64,000 nucleotides of DNA from Zygnema cylindricum (taxonomy: Eukaryota > Streptophyta > Zygnematophyceae > Zygnematales > Zygnemataceae): NCBI GenBank assembly GCA_037447655.1, contig JBBHKE010003380.1, forward strand, positions 237,284 through 301,283. The letters run 5' to 3'. A model generated the notes under the pieces. That model saw only the letters and a list, made by a program, of their open reading frames with translations, was not told the origin of the DNA and searched no databases. The position numbers and the translations under genes were made by a program. Shown piece by piece: positions 1 through 11,328 of the stretch (position 1 is the stretch's first letter; every line of letters starts with the position of its first letter).

Positions 1-224
1 GAATTCTTCATGGTCGAAGCTGCTTTTTTTTCCCTCCCTTTTTTCCCCTACAAATAAATCTGCTGTCCTTATGGTTTTTTCTTCGTCTTCTCTTGCGTTT
101 GTTATCTATTGATCGTGCTTTATGGTTCTGTCTCATTGGCGAAACTTTGTGCTGGTTTAGTTTGCTGAAATTTTTGAATCAAGATTGATTATTAAAGTTA
201 CAGTGTATTGTGGCTGGGTTGCAG
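1..224 (+). other. Probable intron (or exon edge) upstream of the VPS39 exons
   Basis: The stretch is T-rich and ends in a clean acceptor, gggttgcag, directly before the first recognisable VPS39 codon. An open frame runs from base 1 for about 36 codons, but I cannot match it to Vps39. The upstream exon may end just inside or just outside the window. Confidence 0.5.
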
Positions 225-1832
225 TTACATGATTTTACCCTTTGTTTAAACTATTGTGATCAAATTTTCCGGGCTGCGGTGACATCTCAAGAATCATCGA
301 GCAGTGGACCTCCTAATGTGCTTTCTGAACATCTTACATCTGTTGAGGCAACAAATATCTATCTCAACTTTTTACAAGTTTGTTTAGACCCGGTCCATAC
401 TATCCAGGAGTTTAATCGAACATTATCGGCAGTTCTCCCAGCAGCCAAATATCCAGATGAATCGACTGTCAATAGGGCAAGTGGACAGACCTTACAGGCT
501 GTTAAGAAGGCAAGTAATGCTTATCGGGTAAACATTTCGGCTCCTTCTAGAAGTTTTTCTTCGTCTTTCAATGATGACGATGACGAGCAGTCTGATGGCG
601 ATGTATCTGTGGAGGAATCAGGTGCCATTTTATCACAAGCACACGAGGTACAAACCGTGGTAATTGAGAACGAGTGGGATATGGACTGCAACATTTTAAT
701 GGCAGAAGCTCTGACAGTATTGGCTAGACGATGGGACCGCATAGAGCCCATTGCTGTTTTGGCAATGTTACCGAATTGGACAATTATGAAGGTCAGATCA
801 GTAACCTATGTCTGGGTCGAAAAAAGTCAAAAGGCTTTACCTCCAAATTGGATAGGTGTTTTTTGCTAGTTTTGTTTAATCTTGTTGTTGAGAGATTGAA
901 TGACCTGTGCTACCCAGGTGTGGAAGACTGTATTTCAGTGCCGTTTTTTTTTTGCCTGCCGACCACAATATAGCGTTAATAACTCCAATTTTTTATTTCT
1001 TAATGCTAATTCTTTAAACGGTTCAAAAACAGCCGCGTCTTTCTGAACTGTATGTGTGAATAACACTTACATAAACACCATGCTAATAGTTTCTTTTACT
1101 TTAATAACAATTGAAGGTGTAGTTTGACAACCTTTATTCTGGGAAATCTCTGCTGTGTGTATTGAAAACAGACAGGGAAAGACAAAAGGTAAAAGACATT
1201 GTCGCGAAGTTGCAATTGTGATGTGTCTGGCAACAAATTAAGATTGTTGTTGCTATTGTTGATGTTGCTTGAATTGATTGTTTATTGAGTGCAGGGCTTA
1301 ATGCCGTATCTGGAGCCTATCTTAAGGAGAGCATCAGAAAATCACCGCAATGCTTCTGTTGTAAAAGCACTTCGTCGTGCAGAAAACTTCCAGGTAATTT
1401 TTCCAGTTACCTGGGAAAAGTGGGAAGCTATAAGATTTTCCTGTGATTGACTTAGGAATGGAGCATGTCCAATTCCCAATTGGCGAATCATTATGTTAGT
1501 AGAGTGCTGAAGTAGGAGCCGATATTAATCTGGATGTCGTTGAGCGGCTTATGGATATAACTTAAGACGTTTCTGTCTCTTTTTCTCAAGAATATCTCCT
1601 GAATTGTTGCGTTTCATCCTGGAATGCTGGTTTGGAACAGGTTCGGAAAGAGCTTTTGCTACAGCGACAGCGTACAGTAAAGATTTCCGGTGAACGATCA
1701 TGTGCCATATGTCATAAACGTATCGGTAATAGTGTATTTGCTGTTTACCCTAATAACATGGTGGTACACTTTGTGTGCCATCAAGATCAGCTCGGCCGAC
1801 GTCGAGCCGGACTGGCGACTGACGAATTTTGA
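225..1832 (+). CDS. VPS39: Vps39-like vacuolar sorting protein, C-terminal part (three exons)
   Basis: This is the 3' part of a gene for a Vps39/Vam6-like subunit of the HOPS tethering complex, which acts with Rab7-type GTPases in membrane fusion at the vacuole or late endosome. I infer exons 225-791, 1295-1393 and 1641-1832, all in phase 0. They join at AAG/gtcaga, ttgcag/TTA, gtgcag/GGC, CAG/gtaatt and aacag/GTT. The joined frame ends at TGA 1830-1832. Exon 1 carries the Vam6 domain-1-like stretch IYLNFLQVCLDP, an acidic linker with DDDDEQSDGD, and ALTVLARRWDRIEP. Exon 2 encodes LEPILRRASENHRNASVVKA. Exon 3 encodes a Vps39 domain-2 zinc finger: CAIC, then VFAVYP, then HFVC. This order and wording fit plant VPS39 better than VPS3/TGFBRAP1, although that paralogue has the same architecture. 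The N-terminal CNH and clathrin-repeat part lies left of the window. Splice sites are read by eye; no transcript supports them. Confidence 0.85.
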
Positions 1833-4800
1833 GTCTTGATTTTACGACTTCCTTGGTGTCATTTGCTTGGAGGCATCTCTAGAGCAACTGATTGATGGCA
1901 AACCCTTCCATTTCATGGAATTTCTTCGTGGCAACAGCTCCAGCAAAAAACCCTAGAAAATTATGAAAAACCTGAAATGACCCTGAAAATGCAAGCAAGA
2001 ACTGACCAGGAATTCTGTAAAAGGCGTTTTGTGAAACAAATTAGCTAAAGTGCATTTGTCGTAACAATGACAAAGAAGGCGAAGCTCTCTGATATCTGTT
2101 TGACTATAGCGGCGGAGCAAACTGGCGCCATCTTCCTTCAGTTATCAAGCATCTTGTGGATTGTAGCGAGGTGGCTGTCGGTGAGTTTCTTGTTGTCCAT
2201 TTCTGATCGAATTAGTATAAATTAGTTTTTTTAAGGATTTACAACTTCCTTTTATGTTGCGGGTTTTGTTTAGAACTTATTGGATGTGAAGGAACCTAAT
2301 ATCCAAAGCAACTTTTTCCTTAACGTAAGAAATTGTAACAAACATATCAGACAATCTTTAGGTCACATGTTGTCAAAGTCATTTGAGTGGAAAAAAATAT
2401 CTTCTGATTATTTTTGGTGACAACTATGTTCCTTGATGTTTCTTGAATGTTTGTCATTTGGTATGCCGTGGCTCGTGTCTTACGTAGCTCCTACAGCGTC
2501 GGCAGTGATCTTTGTTTGACCCATTATTGATCTCAAACCCCTAGACTTGGTAACCCTAAGTAAGCTAGGTAAGCGAGGTAAGGCTGTTTGACATAAGACT
2601 ATTGAATAACTCACAACAGACTGCAAATGTCATAAGATTGCTCATCATATTTCCTATGCTTGATTCAATGAATTTGTTTGTGATGAATCGCTCATTGTTG
2701 TCAAAAATGCAGTTCAAAAATGCTTAGCATGCGAAAAACATTGAGTGTCTAGTCGCACAGGAAAAGGTGGAAAGCCACAATAAATTATCTAGATATTGAC
2801 CAACATATACCAGGTCCTTAAAATTGTTTCTTATGGAACATTTTTATCGTTTCATAAAAGTGGCTCATGCTCTCATTAATGTATTCATTTTTAAGTAGCT
2901 GAACTTTTTATGTTTAAATGAATGGAAGCTCATGATAAGTTCACCTGAAGCAAGCGAAGTAGACCTTAAAACATTTTTGTTCTTTTCAGGACTATTGGCT
3001 TTGATGTTGTTCATCTTATACCTCGTAATAGCCTCGTGGGCGCTCTTTGTCGTTTTATGTCCACGTTAGTTTGTGCATCAAATTGAAATGATAGTCGGAC
3101 TTCGTTGTGCACCTCACAGCCAATATTGTTCGGTCTCTGGAAGCAAAGTGGATGGTGGTTATCTTTATTTTGATGTTTGGGAGAGATTTCGCTAGTGATG
3201 AATACTATGTATCACTTGTGTGTGTCAAATGAGGCCTTATGGTCGATGATGTGCTAATATCTTCTCTCTGAAGCATGTCTCTCTCAAACACCATTCATCC
3301 AGCCTATATCATGTTGCATGAGTTTGGTGGTTTCTTGGAACAAGAGGTTGTTCTGTAGTGTTGAAACGTATTCACACACGAGTAAACTTGTTTTTCACAT
3401 GACTGATGAAGTGAAATTTGCTTGAACTAGCAAGTATTGATTTTGTTATAATCATAATCTGATTGTTACGTGTATGTGTCCAAGATACTACGTCCTATTC
3501 CATTTATATAGGGGGAACTCATTGATGCGCATGCCTAGGTTCCTTGAATATTTCTCAAAGATACAGCATACCAAAAAACAAGTGGCAGCTAGTACAATTT
3601 TCTGTTTGTGCCCGCCAGTGATATCGTTTTAAAAGTTGTAATTTTGCCTGTATCTTTTAAACTACGTACATATCAATGTTATTGCAATATCAGTTACGAT
3701 TTTCAGTGCTCTGCACTTATCTTTCAGGCTACACATTTAAGATCAATGGTATTCTAAAACTAATTAGCCAGAGCTAAATGGCTTTCGGTATAGTGAGGAT
3801 ATTCATCACATATTAAGACCTAAAAAATTAGTACTTACTGAATTTCGCAAAATCTTCCTCAATAAGTAATATTTTGGATGGTTTAGTTTCTAGTATTTTT
3901 ACGATATTGCTTTTGGAATAAGTGTACAACATCTGGCAATAACCGGCTAGTCTGCTTCTGATAGTTTCTGGGATATTTTTCTCTTTTAGTTGCTAGTTGG
4001 CTTTTATTTACTTCTCAAAGGAGGATACCTTTGCATCGGGCTTGTCAAATTGTAGGGTTGTTTGACAGCTTAAGGATTCAAAAAAGAATCACAAGTACTT
4101 CTTTGTCAGCATAGACTTTTTTGGTTTTTCTTTATCTTGAAGCTCCTATCTGATGGGTGTGTAGACAGTGCAGAAATGTGTTGATGTGTTTGTTTTGCCT
4201 GCCACATGTCAGCAAGCTGTTGAGCTTTCTGGCTCCCTTATGGCCAAAGATATAGTTTCTTTTTATTTTTATTATCAAGGTTTACTTTATTTGCTTCAAT
4301 TTACATATGATGGTTTTATAATACACTAAGCCTAACTGCTCTAGCTGGTTTCTGAATGATGTTGACAGGAAGTGGTATGTTTTTCTACATGTTTGTACTA
4401 TTTTTTGTGACAGGTGAAGTAAGGATCGTTGCTTGCTGCCAAAGGCCAAACTGGTTTGGTTTTGGCCAACTCACAGGCGATTTTGGTCTTTCTAATACAA
4501 CCATTTTTGGCGACTCCACGGACTGTTTTGTCGGTTGACTGAAATCTGTGAGTCCAAATTTTAGGCAGAAAAAACCCAGAAAATCTGTCCAGTCAGAAAT
4601 ATGACCTGTCATGCCAGTTGACTCTTGGAAGTTCATCGGTGTATTGACTTAACATCTTCAAAGAACATGTTAACAAAGATTCATATTCCTAGTCAGCGGC
4701 TGTTCCATAGCATAGTGGTAGCCATTTGTTCCCCCATGTTCCTTGAACGTTTAGTTTTCGATTTCTCAACAACTTCCCTCTATATATATAATAGCAGGCT

Positions 4801-5604
4801 CTTCCTGATTCTCTTACAATACCTCTGTAGAATCGTGTACCTTAGGAAATAGCGAACTTCTGGTTGAAAGCCTTTTTTGCGATTTGGCTCTTGTCGGTGT
4901 CTGTTGTTTTTTGGGCATGAACTTTTTGGTTATAAAATGAAGAATACCAAAACAGATAATTGTGGTGAACCTGTCCCAAAAAGTGTTTGTCGGAACTGAG
5001 ATTAATAGGCTGGTTGGTCAGATGAGCCGATTGTTTAGGTGTAGTCATGGCTTTGGTTGCTTTTAAAAATTGATTGAAGTAAACTAGACCACCAATTGCT
5101 GTTAGAGTTATTAAATTACGGGCGTTACCATTTTCTTAGAGTAAATTACACTTAATCATGTTTCGTAATGTGGCTCATTATGGGCCACTCAGTTGTGTTA
5201 TTAACACTAATTTATGAGTTTGATTCAAACAAATACTAACTAAAATTAGAGTCAACAGCTACTTTGTTATTGCCATTTTAGGTTTAGCAACGTAAAAAAC
5301 TTAAGCAAGTATTTTTGACGTTTTTCTTCTCACTCGTTACTGAGTAACATGTACTGAAGCATTCCTCCTCTTCCAGTCAATCTTCTTTTTTTAATTCTTC
5401 TAGTTCTGTTAGGTTGACTTTTTTCTTCCACTTATGCTCAGACTTCAATTTTTTTTGTCATGTGATGCCATTGCAGAGAGCACACCTTTTGGAGCTTTAA
5501 AAGAGTCGATTCAATATTATTACACTATTAAATAGATGTATAGATTTTTATAAATCAGAAAAGGAAAAGGAAATGACCTAGAAAAAAGCCAGGAAAGGTC
5601 GCCA
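1833..5604. other. AT-rich intergenic DNA without recognised genes
   Basis: This is VPS39 3' flank followed by unique-looking AT-rich DNA. The open frames are short (83 codons at most), lack codon structure and resemble no family I know. I see no RNA gene or transposon ends here. The VPS39 3' UTR must lie in the first few hundred bases, but no single poly(A) signal stands out. Confidence 0.6.
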
Positions 5605-5723
5605 AACAGGAAAAGTAAAGGAAAGAAAAGAAACCAGGAAAAGGAAAGGAAAAGGAAAAGGAAAAGGAAAGGAAAAGGAAAAGGAGAAGAAAAAGAAAAA
5701 GAAAAGAAAAGAAAAAGGAAAAG
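5605..5723. repeat. Polypurine tract (GGAAAAG-type microsatellite)
   Basis: About 120 bases are almost wholly purine on the + strand, built from irregular GGAAA and GGAAAA units that pass into GAAAAA units. It is low-complexity DNA with no coding role visible. Confidence 0.85.
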
Positions 5724-5794
5724 TCAGACCATCCACGTAAACTAGGTTTGTCCTTTCTGTTTTATATAGTTGAGGTACGCAATTCAGTAAGTTA

Positions 5795-6045
5795 GGGAAT
5801 CAATTCAATATGTTATAATGAATTTAAATCAGTATGTTATAATAGATTTAAATCAAAGTGTTATAATGAATTTAAATCAATATGTCATAATAAATTTAAA
5901 TCAATGTCACAATAAATTTAAATTAATATGTTATAATAAATTTAAATCAATGTGTCATAATAAATTTAAATAAACATGGCATAATGAATTTTAAATAATA
6001 TGTTACCATGAAGTTAAACCAATATGTTATAATGAATTTAATAGC
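5795..6045. repeat. Tandem array of about 23-24 bp AT-rich units
   Basis: Roughly ten head-to-tail copies of a unit with the core TATGTTATAATGAATTTAAA follow one another. They diverge by substitutions and small indels, for example GTCATAATAAATT versions in the middle. It is a minisatellite with no gene inside. Confidence 0.85.
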
Positions 6046-8516
6046 TGATCCTGGTTTTCAACCCCGGGAAGGTTAGGCAAAAGATGAGTTTTTTTTTAAA
6101 TTTAGAGATTGGGTGGTGGTTGAAGTATGTGAGAATTGGAGGCTAATATCTCTTCAATGATGGAAGGGCAAATTGGGTCGTCCTATTTCTTCCAAAGGGT
6201 GAAGATATCGGTCACCTACCAAAAGTAATGTCCATCGGGACACAAATTGTTATAGTCATAATGACAGAGAAAAACTTAATAAGGGATGGTTTCACTCAGA
6301 ATGAGTGATAGGTGGACCACACGTTGTATCGTTAGTTGTAATATCTTTATCGTCCCTGAAAATGACAGGCTTATGTGGACACCTGGCCTATTTCTGATTA
6401 GAGACATGGTTTTAAAGCCCAATGGTCGAGCACTGTAGTTGTGATGGAATTATATTTTACCCCTAACCTCCAGAGTTTGAGAAATTCGAGATACGCTTTT
6501 TTCATATTTTTTTTTTGTTTTTTTTCTGTGTGGGTCAATGTTTGCATTTTGTTCCTGTTCCTTTGTTTGTTTTTTTTTTCTTCACTTTTTTGATTCCTCC
6601 TCTCCAATCAGATTTCTGATTCCTCTGATCCTTCCTCCGCATGTTCATGATCCCGTTCAGCCACCGCGCCTGCCCGACTTGGGCAGCTATGTAAATGTAT
6701 AAGTTTTGATCAAAAAAAGTTAGGGCTCGCCTGGTTTTGCAATAATCGTACAAACACGTTTACTGACAGTAATATTTTATCACTTATCCATCAAGTCGTG
6801 CCAGCAAGGCACCTATTGTGCCTTGTCTTCTACATGCTTTTCTAAGAATAATACAACGTAGGTTTTTGTTCAAACAACGACAAAAGTCAACGATTTTAAT
6901 AGCACAAAATTTGAATGTCGCATCTGTACTGACGGACGAAATTAAAGATTTGTAAAAACATATTACGTTTTAACGTTTGTACGAGCGTAATCTACAATTG
7001 TACGAATTGTGCCATTATGTTTTAAACGCAAAGTCCTTTCCGCGAAGGTCAATGAATGCCAAAAGAAGTGTCAGAGGACACCCTCTAGCAAATATTTCTC
7101 AACGCTTTCGGTGGATTGGAATCCACACTGCGAAGGTACATGGCCTTTGCCGATTGTTAGGTTGTCATCAATCATTCGCTGTGGATTATATCTTTTATTT
7201 CCAAGTGTATTAATAACACACGTCTAGTGTGTGGCTAGTGTCCTTTTAGATAACAGTTGATGACATTGTCCAAACATGGGATAAAAAGGAGCATTTGCCT
7301 TGAAAACTCAAGATTGGACGGTCGAAATTGTTGCCCAAAAATTTGGAGAATCTTGTCGAATCTCCACTAAACATGTTTTATATAAAAGGGAAAAATAACG
7401 TTTTAGTACGGAAAGTTACGTTTTCTACACCCTCACTTTCTACCAGATGGAGTCCCAACCTTGAAGAGGAAAATTGCAAAAAAAAAATGATTTTTTTGAG
7501 CACACTATTTTAAAGGGTTTCTGGCTCTTTCTATAGTGTGCTCCAAGACATCTTACGCAAACATTTTTTTGTGGAGTAAAGGCTCTTTGAATTCGTCTGG
7601 AGTAAGTTCTTTTGTTTTGCAAGTCACCCAGTTACCGTTAATTGTGAAGAATTGATTGACTAGGGACAGACTCGATTGCATTTGTGAAGAAGATAAAAAT
7701 TTGTCGCAATTTAGGGCTCCATCCTTTCGCGTACCTTACGTAATATTTGTTTTGCATCATATAGTAAATAAAGTACTTACCATAAGCTATGTTCAAAAGT
7801 AAGATTTAAACTTAAACGATCAAATTATTTGAATTGCTTCTAGTGTTAACAACTATGGATCGACGACCCTAAATTACAACGCTTGAACCTAAAATATAAG
7901 TAGTCAAAGTGTTTTTCCTATACGCCAATATAGGTGCGATTTAGTTGAAGTATAGTACACCACACCGTGAATTAGCCTTATAGTGCTATTAACACTATAT
8001 CGACTCCCCTAATATTTGTTCCTTTACACAGCTACAGTATGAATTATGGTCAATCACTGGTATCTAAACAGTGTGACATACGAAATGTGTGAATATAGCT
8101 ATCAAAAGTACAAAAAAAGTGTTAGATAATGACGTCGACACGGGAAAGCGCACTCAAATTTGATTCCTACTAATAAAGACCAGGGAAATCAAGGCGAACT
8201 TGTTCTCACATGTTCAAACATCAACATTGGGAACACATGCTATAATGACTAGGCTATGGAACATGTATGGAAATTAGTGTTAGACGTGTAAATCATCGTT
8301 ATTGTTAATGTTTTGCTGTTGCAGTGTTAGGCCCTTAACCTAAAATAGAGCTAATATCACTATTGTTTCTTTACACTAATATGAAATAGTCACAAAATTA
8401 TAAAATTATGTAGCGTCTACAACCGTCATAAATTAGGTAACAATTTCGTTTTTGGACATTAAATACCATGAAAAGTATTACAAAGAATCTTCCCAAACAA
8501 AAATCTACATCTCTAA
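6046..8516. other. Gene-free AT-rich DNA with possible retroposon and MITE relics
   Basis: There are no convincing coding regions. A T-rich stretch at 6503-6590 next to a GC-richer block at 6640-6700 could be an old retroposon tail, but I find no clear ends. Around 7965 the string CACACCGTGAATTAG matches the end of the MITE at 22721-22937, so a relic of that family is plausible. Confidence 0.45.
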
Positions 8517-10307
8517 GGGTATGTCCCCATGTACTTGCAACTTAGCGAACTTACTTTGTATTTTAGCGCAGAATCTCCGGACCCGGTTTTCAGGTGTTCC
8601 TATGTGTTACAACGAAATTGTTCCGTGTGATGATTTTATACGTCGCCAATGCCCGTGACGGATTTCAGCGTCTACAATCTGTGATGAAACACTTTATTTT
8701 TTTGTAACCGCTTGTGACGTTGCATGTTTTACTGTGACGGTGTAGACGTACAACCTTCCAGCTTGTGCCGTTTCGCGGTTGAGGAAGATGCGCTTTGCCT
8801 TTGCATCTCTTGTCCGGTCGACGTGAAATGGCATCGGAATTTTCAGACCCTGCAAAAAATAATCTGAACCGGACGGAAACGCAGGAAACAAAACAAATTG
8901 TGTACTTTTCCTCGTCGCTTGAAATCGTTTGAAATATTTGAAAAATTTCAACATGTGCAAATATGTGAACTTACTTGTTTAGCGGGGATACTTTGTTTTA
9001 GAACACATCGCCGATGTGTTATAAAGAAAAGTTTGAAGATGACGTTTTTTGACGTGGCCGTGGGTTGAAAAACACAAGACAACAACATGTAGTACATTTT
9101 AAGTTCGACAATGACGCAAAATATACTTATAATATTTCGATCTCTTGTACAACTATTAATCACGCGGTACGGCGCTAAGTTTTACAGTAAAACGACAGAA
9201 ATAAACCCTTAGGGTGCGTCTCCATGTTCCAAAGTAAGGGTTTTTTCCTGTCGTTTTCCTGTAAAACTCAGAGCAGTACCGCGGAAGTTTCAACCGTACA
9301 AAAAAATAGAAAAAATGAGAAGTACATTTTGCGTCATCGTCAAATTTAGGATGTACTACATGTTGTCGTCCTGTGTTCTTCGACCCACGACCACGCCAAA
9401 AAACGTCATCTTCAAACTTTTCTTTAAAACACAGGGACGATGTGCTTTAAAACAAAGTATTTTCAAAAAACAAATAGGAACACGTATTCGCACGTGTAAA
9501 ATTTTTTACGAAAATTTCAAACGAATTCAAGCGACGGCGAAAGATACACCATTCGTTATGTTTTGTCTGTTTGCGTCCATCAAAGTACACAAATTGTTTT
9601 GTTTTGTCGCATTTCGTTCAGCACGGAATTTTCCATTCTAGGGGTCTAAAAATCACGATGCCATTTCACGAAAACGTGAGAAATCTTAGAGGGCGCCCCA
9701 GCAAGTCGCACACGCCGACTCTCTCACGCAGCCTCACATTCTCTCCTTTAAACTTCATCACTCCTTCAAACGTCACTATTTCTCATCCTTTCACGAGGCG
9801 GCTCTACTCTGACCGGAGGGAAGTTTGGAGAAAAAAGGTTGTGAGGTATTGATGCCAAAGTGGAGTTGGAGAGGGGGTTGCCTCCTTAGCATCTTACCTC
9901 ACTATACAGCCTGCAGATGAGGTAGAACAAGGATTCAAAGCGCGTGGAATTGGCCAGAGAGGCAAGCGTACAGGAAGGGTAGCGGAAATGACACTTCTTC
10001 AGCCATGGACATCTTCTTGGCAGAGTGTTGGAAAGCTGAACGTCTACAAATGTCACGCAATGTTATGCGACATTCAAAGCAATTTTTCACAATTTGGTGC
10101 GTCATCACAAATTGTACACTGTCGACAGCCGTCACGGGCATTGTCAACGTTTACAATTGTCACACCCTTTAAGTGACAACTTCGTTTGGTACACATAAGG
10201 ACACCTGAAATCCGGGTCCGCCGGATCTGTGCTAAAAAACAAAGTAATTTCGCTAAATTACAAGTACATGGAGACGCACCCTTACTTTGGCACATGGGGA
10301 CATACCC
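8517..10307. mobile_element. Nonautonomous PIF/Harbinger-like element, interrupted by a nested relative
   Basis: The left end GGGTATGTCCCCATGT (8517) is the exact inverse of the right end (to 10307). The flanks are TAA at 8514-8516 and TAA at 10308-10310. A 3-bp TTA/TAA target duplication with GGG...CCC ends is typical of the PIF/Harbinger superfamily. Without the insert at 9212-10281 the element would be about 718 bp. It reads as an inverted version of that insert with the middle (about 9700-10120) missing. No transposase gene is present, so mobility must have come from elsewhere. Confidence 0.75.
9212..10281. mobile_element. Nested nonautonomous PIF/Harbinger-like element, 1070 bp
   Basis: Its termini are GGGTGCGTCTCCATGT and the exact inverse, flanked by TTA on both sides (9209-9211 and 10282-10284). 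Removing it rejoins the 8517-10307 element cleanly in the middle of its own right end. Its first 480 bases are an inverted, diverged copy of 8700-9205, so this DNA could form a very long hairpin. Open frames in both arms look alike only because the DNA is alike; I do not call them genes. Confidence 0.8.
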
Positions 10308-10380
10308 TAAGTTACGGTTATATCGGCACACACCCTTAGTGTTGTGTATGCTCTTTAGTGTTGATGATTTGCTGGTCTTA

Positions 10381-11325
10381 GGGCGTGTCCCCATGTGTTC
10401 AAGTAAGGGTTTTTTTCCGTCGTTTACACAGAAAATGGGATTCCCTACTTGAAAAAATAACGTCGTACGAAAAATGGGCAAAGACTCAAATACAGTTTGC
10501 GTCATCTTGGAACTTGAAAGGTACGACGATTTGGCAGTATTATCATCGCGACCCATTTCCACGTCATCTTGACACTTGCACTGAAATCAAATCGCGACCT
10601 GCTTTTAATCAAAATACTACCCTATTGACGAATAGAACGCCTGGGTTGCATGCGTGAAAAGTTTTCAATTTTTTTTGCACGAAGGAAAGTACACGCTATT
10701 TTTTTCACTGCTCGTCACGAGCATGCACATAAGAAAATGACAAATATGTACGGAAAAAAAACTTGCAGGGGTCTCGGACCTCCACTTTCCTTCATGGGTC
10801 CTTTGCAAAAGTTTACGTCGTCCTCGTCTCTCTTCCTCTTTCTCACTTGATCGCTCTTATGTCTCTCTCCCCTAAATGAAATGCGGCAATGATTGTTCCA
10901 AATGAAAGATATATTTTTTATCTTTTTTTTGAATATCTTTGGTCGTAGTTTGACGGCATATCGAATGATAAAAGATAAATAAAAGAAATCGGAAGCCATG
11001 GCGGAAAGTTTACGTACTAATGACGTCACAGCGTGGCGTGACTTCGCAATGTCAAAACCCTAAACATTACGATGTCAGAAAAACCTCGACGTCTACAGCC
11101 GTCGCCGTTTTTGTAGACGTCACTTATTTTATGAAGTTTCGCAGTAGTCTACATTTCATTTCGTAGTCTGTCGCACATTTTGTAGACCTCTACGACTGTC
11201 ACAAATTTGAAGTAATGAAAGCGCAAGTAATGAATGACATAGGAACACTTTGAAAAGTACACCGTAAAATCAGCGCTAAAATCCAAAATAACGTTTCAAA
11301 ATATCGGTTACATGGGGACACGCCC
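10381..11325. mobile_element. Nonautonomous PIF/Harbinger-like element, 945 bp
   Basis: The ends are GGGCGTGTCCCCATGT and its exact inverse, with TTA duplicated at 10378-10380 and 11326-11328. The subterminal sequence (TAAGGGTTTTTT on the left, an inverted TTTTAGCGC block on the right) links it to the elements at 8517 and 9212. A sister copy in opposite orientation lies at 17059-18006. There is no transposase inside. Confidence 0.85.
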
Positions 11326-11328
11326 TTA

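Noticed and set aside
225-1832. Assignment of the first gene to VPS3/TGFBRAP1 instead of VPS39
   Set aside because: The paralogue has the same domain layout, but the wording of the RRWDRI, LEPILRRASENHRN and zinc-finger VFAVYP...VHFVC stretches fits plant VPS39 better.
4356-5048. Cluster of short frames at 4356-5048
   Set aside because: All are below 85 codons, overlap on both strands and show no conserved motif.
6503-6760. Retroposon (SINE or LINE tail) suggested by T-rich runs and a GC-rich block
   Set aside because: No target duplication, no clear pol III boxes and no reverse transcriptase codons could be found.
8694-9852. Similar open frames on opposite strands (9163-8694 minus and 9315-9852 plus) that look like a duplicated gene
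   Set aside because: They lie in the arms of an inverted repeat of nonautonomous transposons; the likeness is DNA-level and no domain is recognisable.
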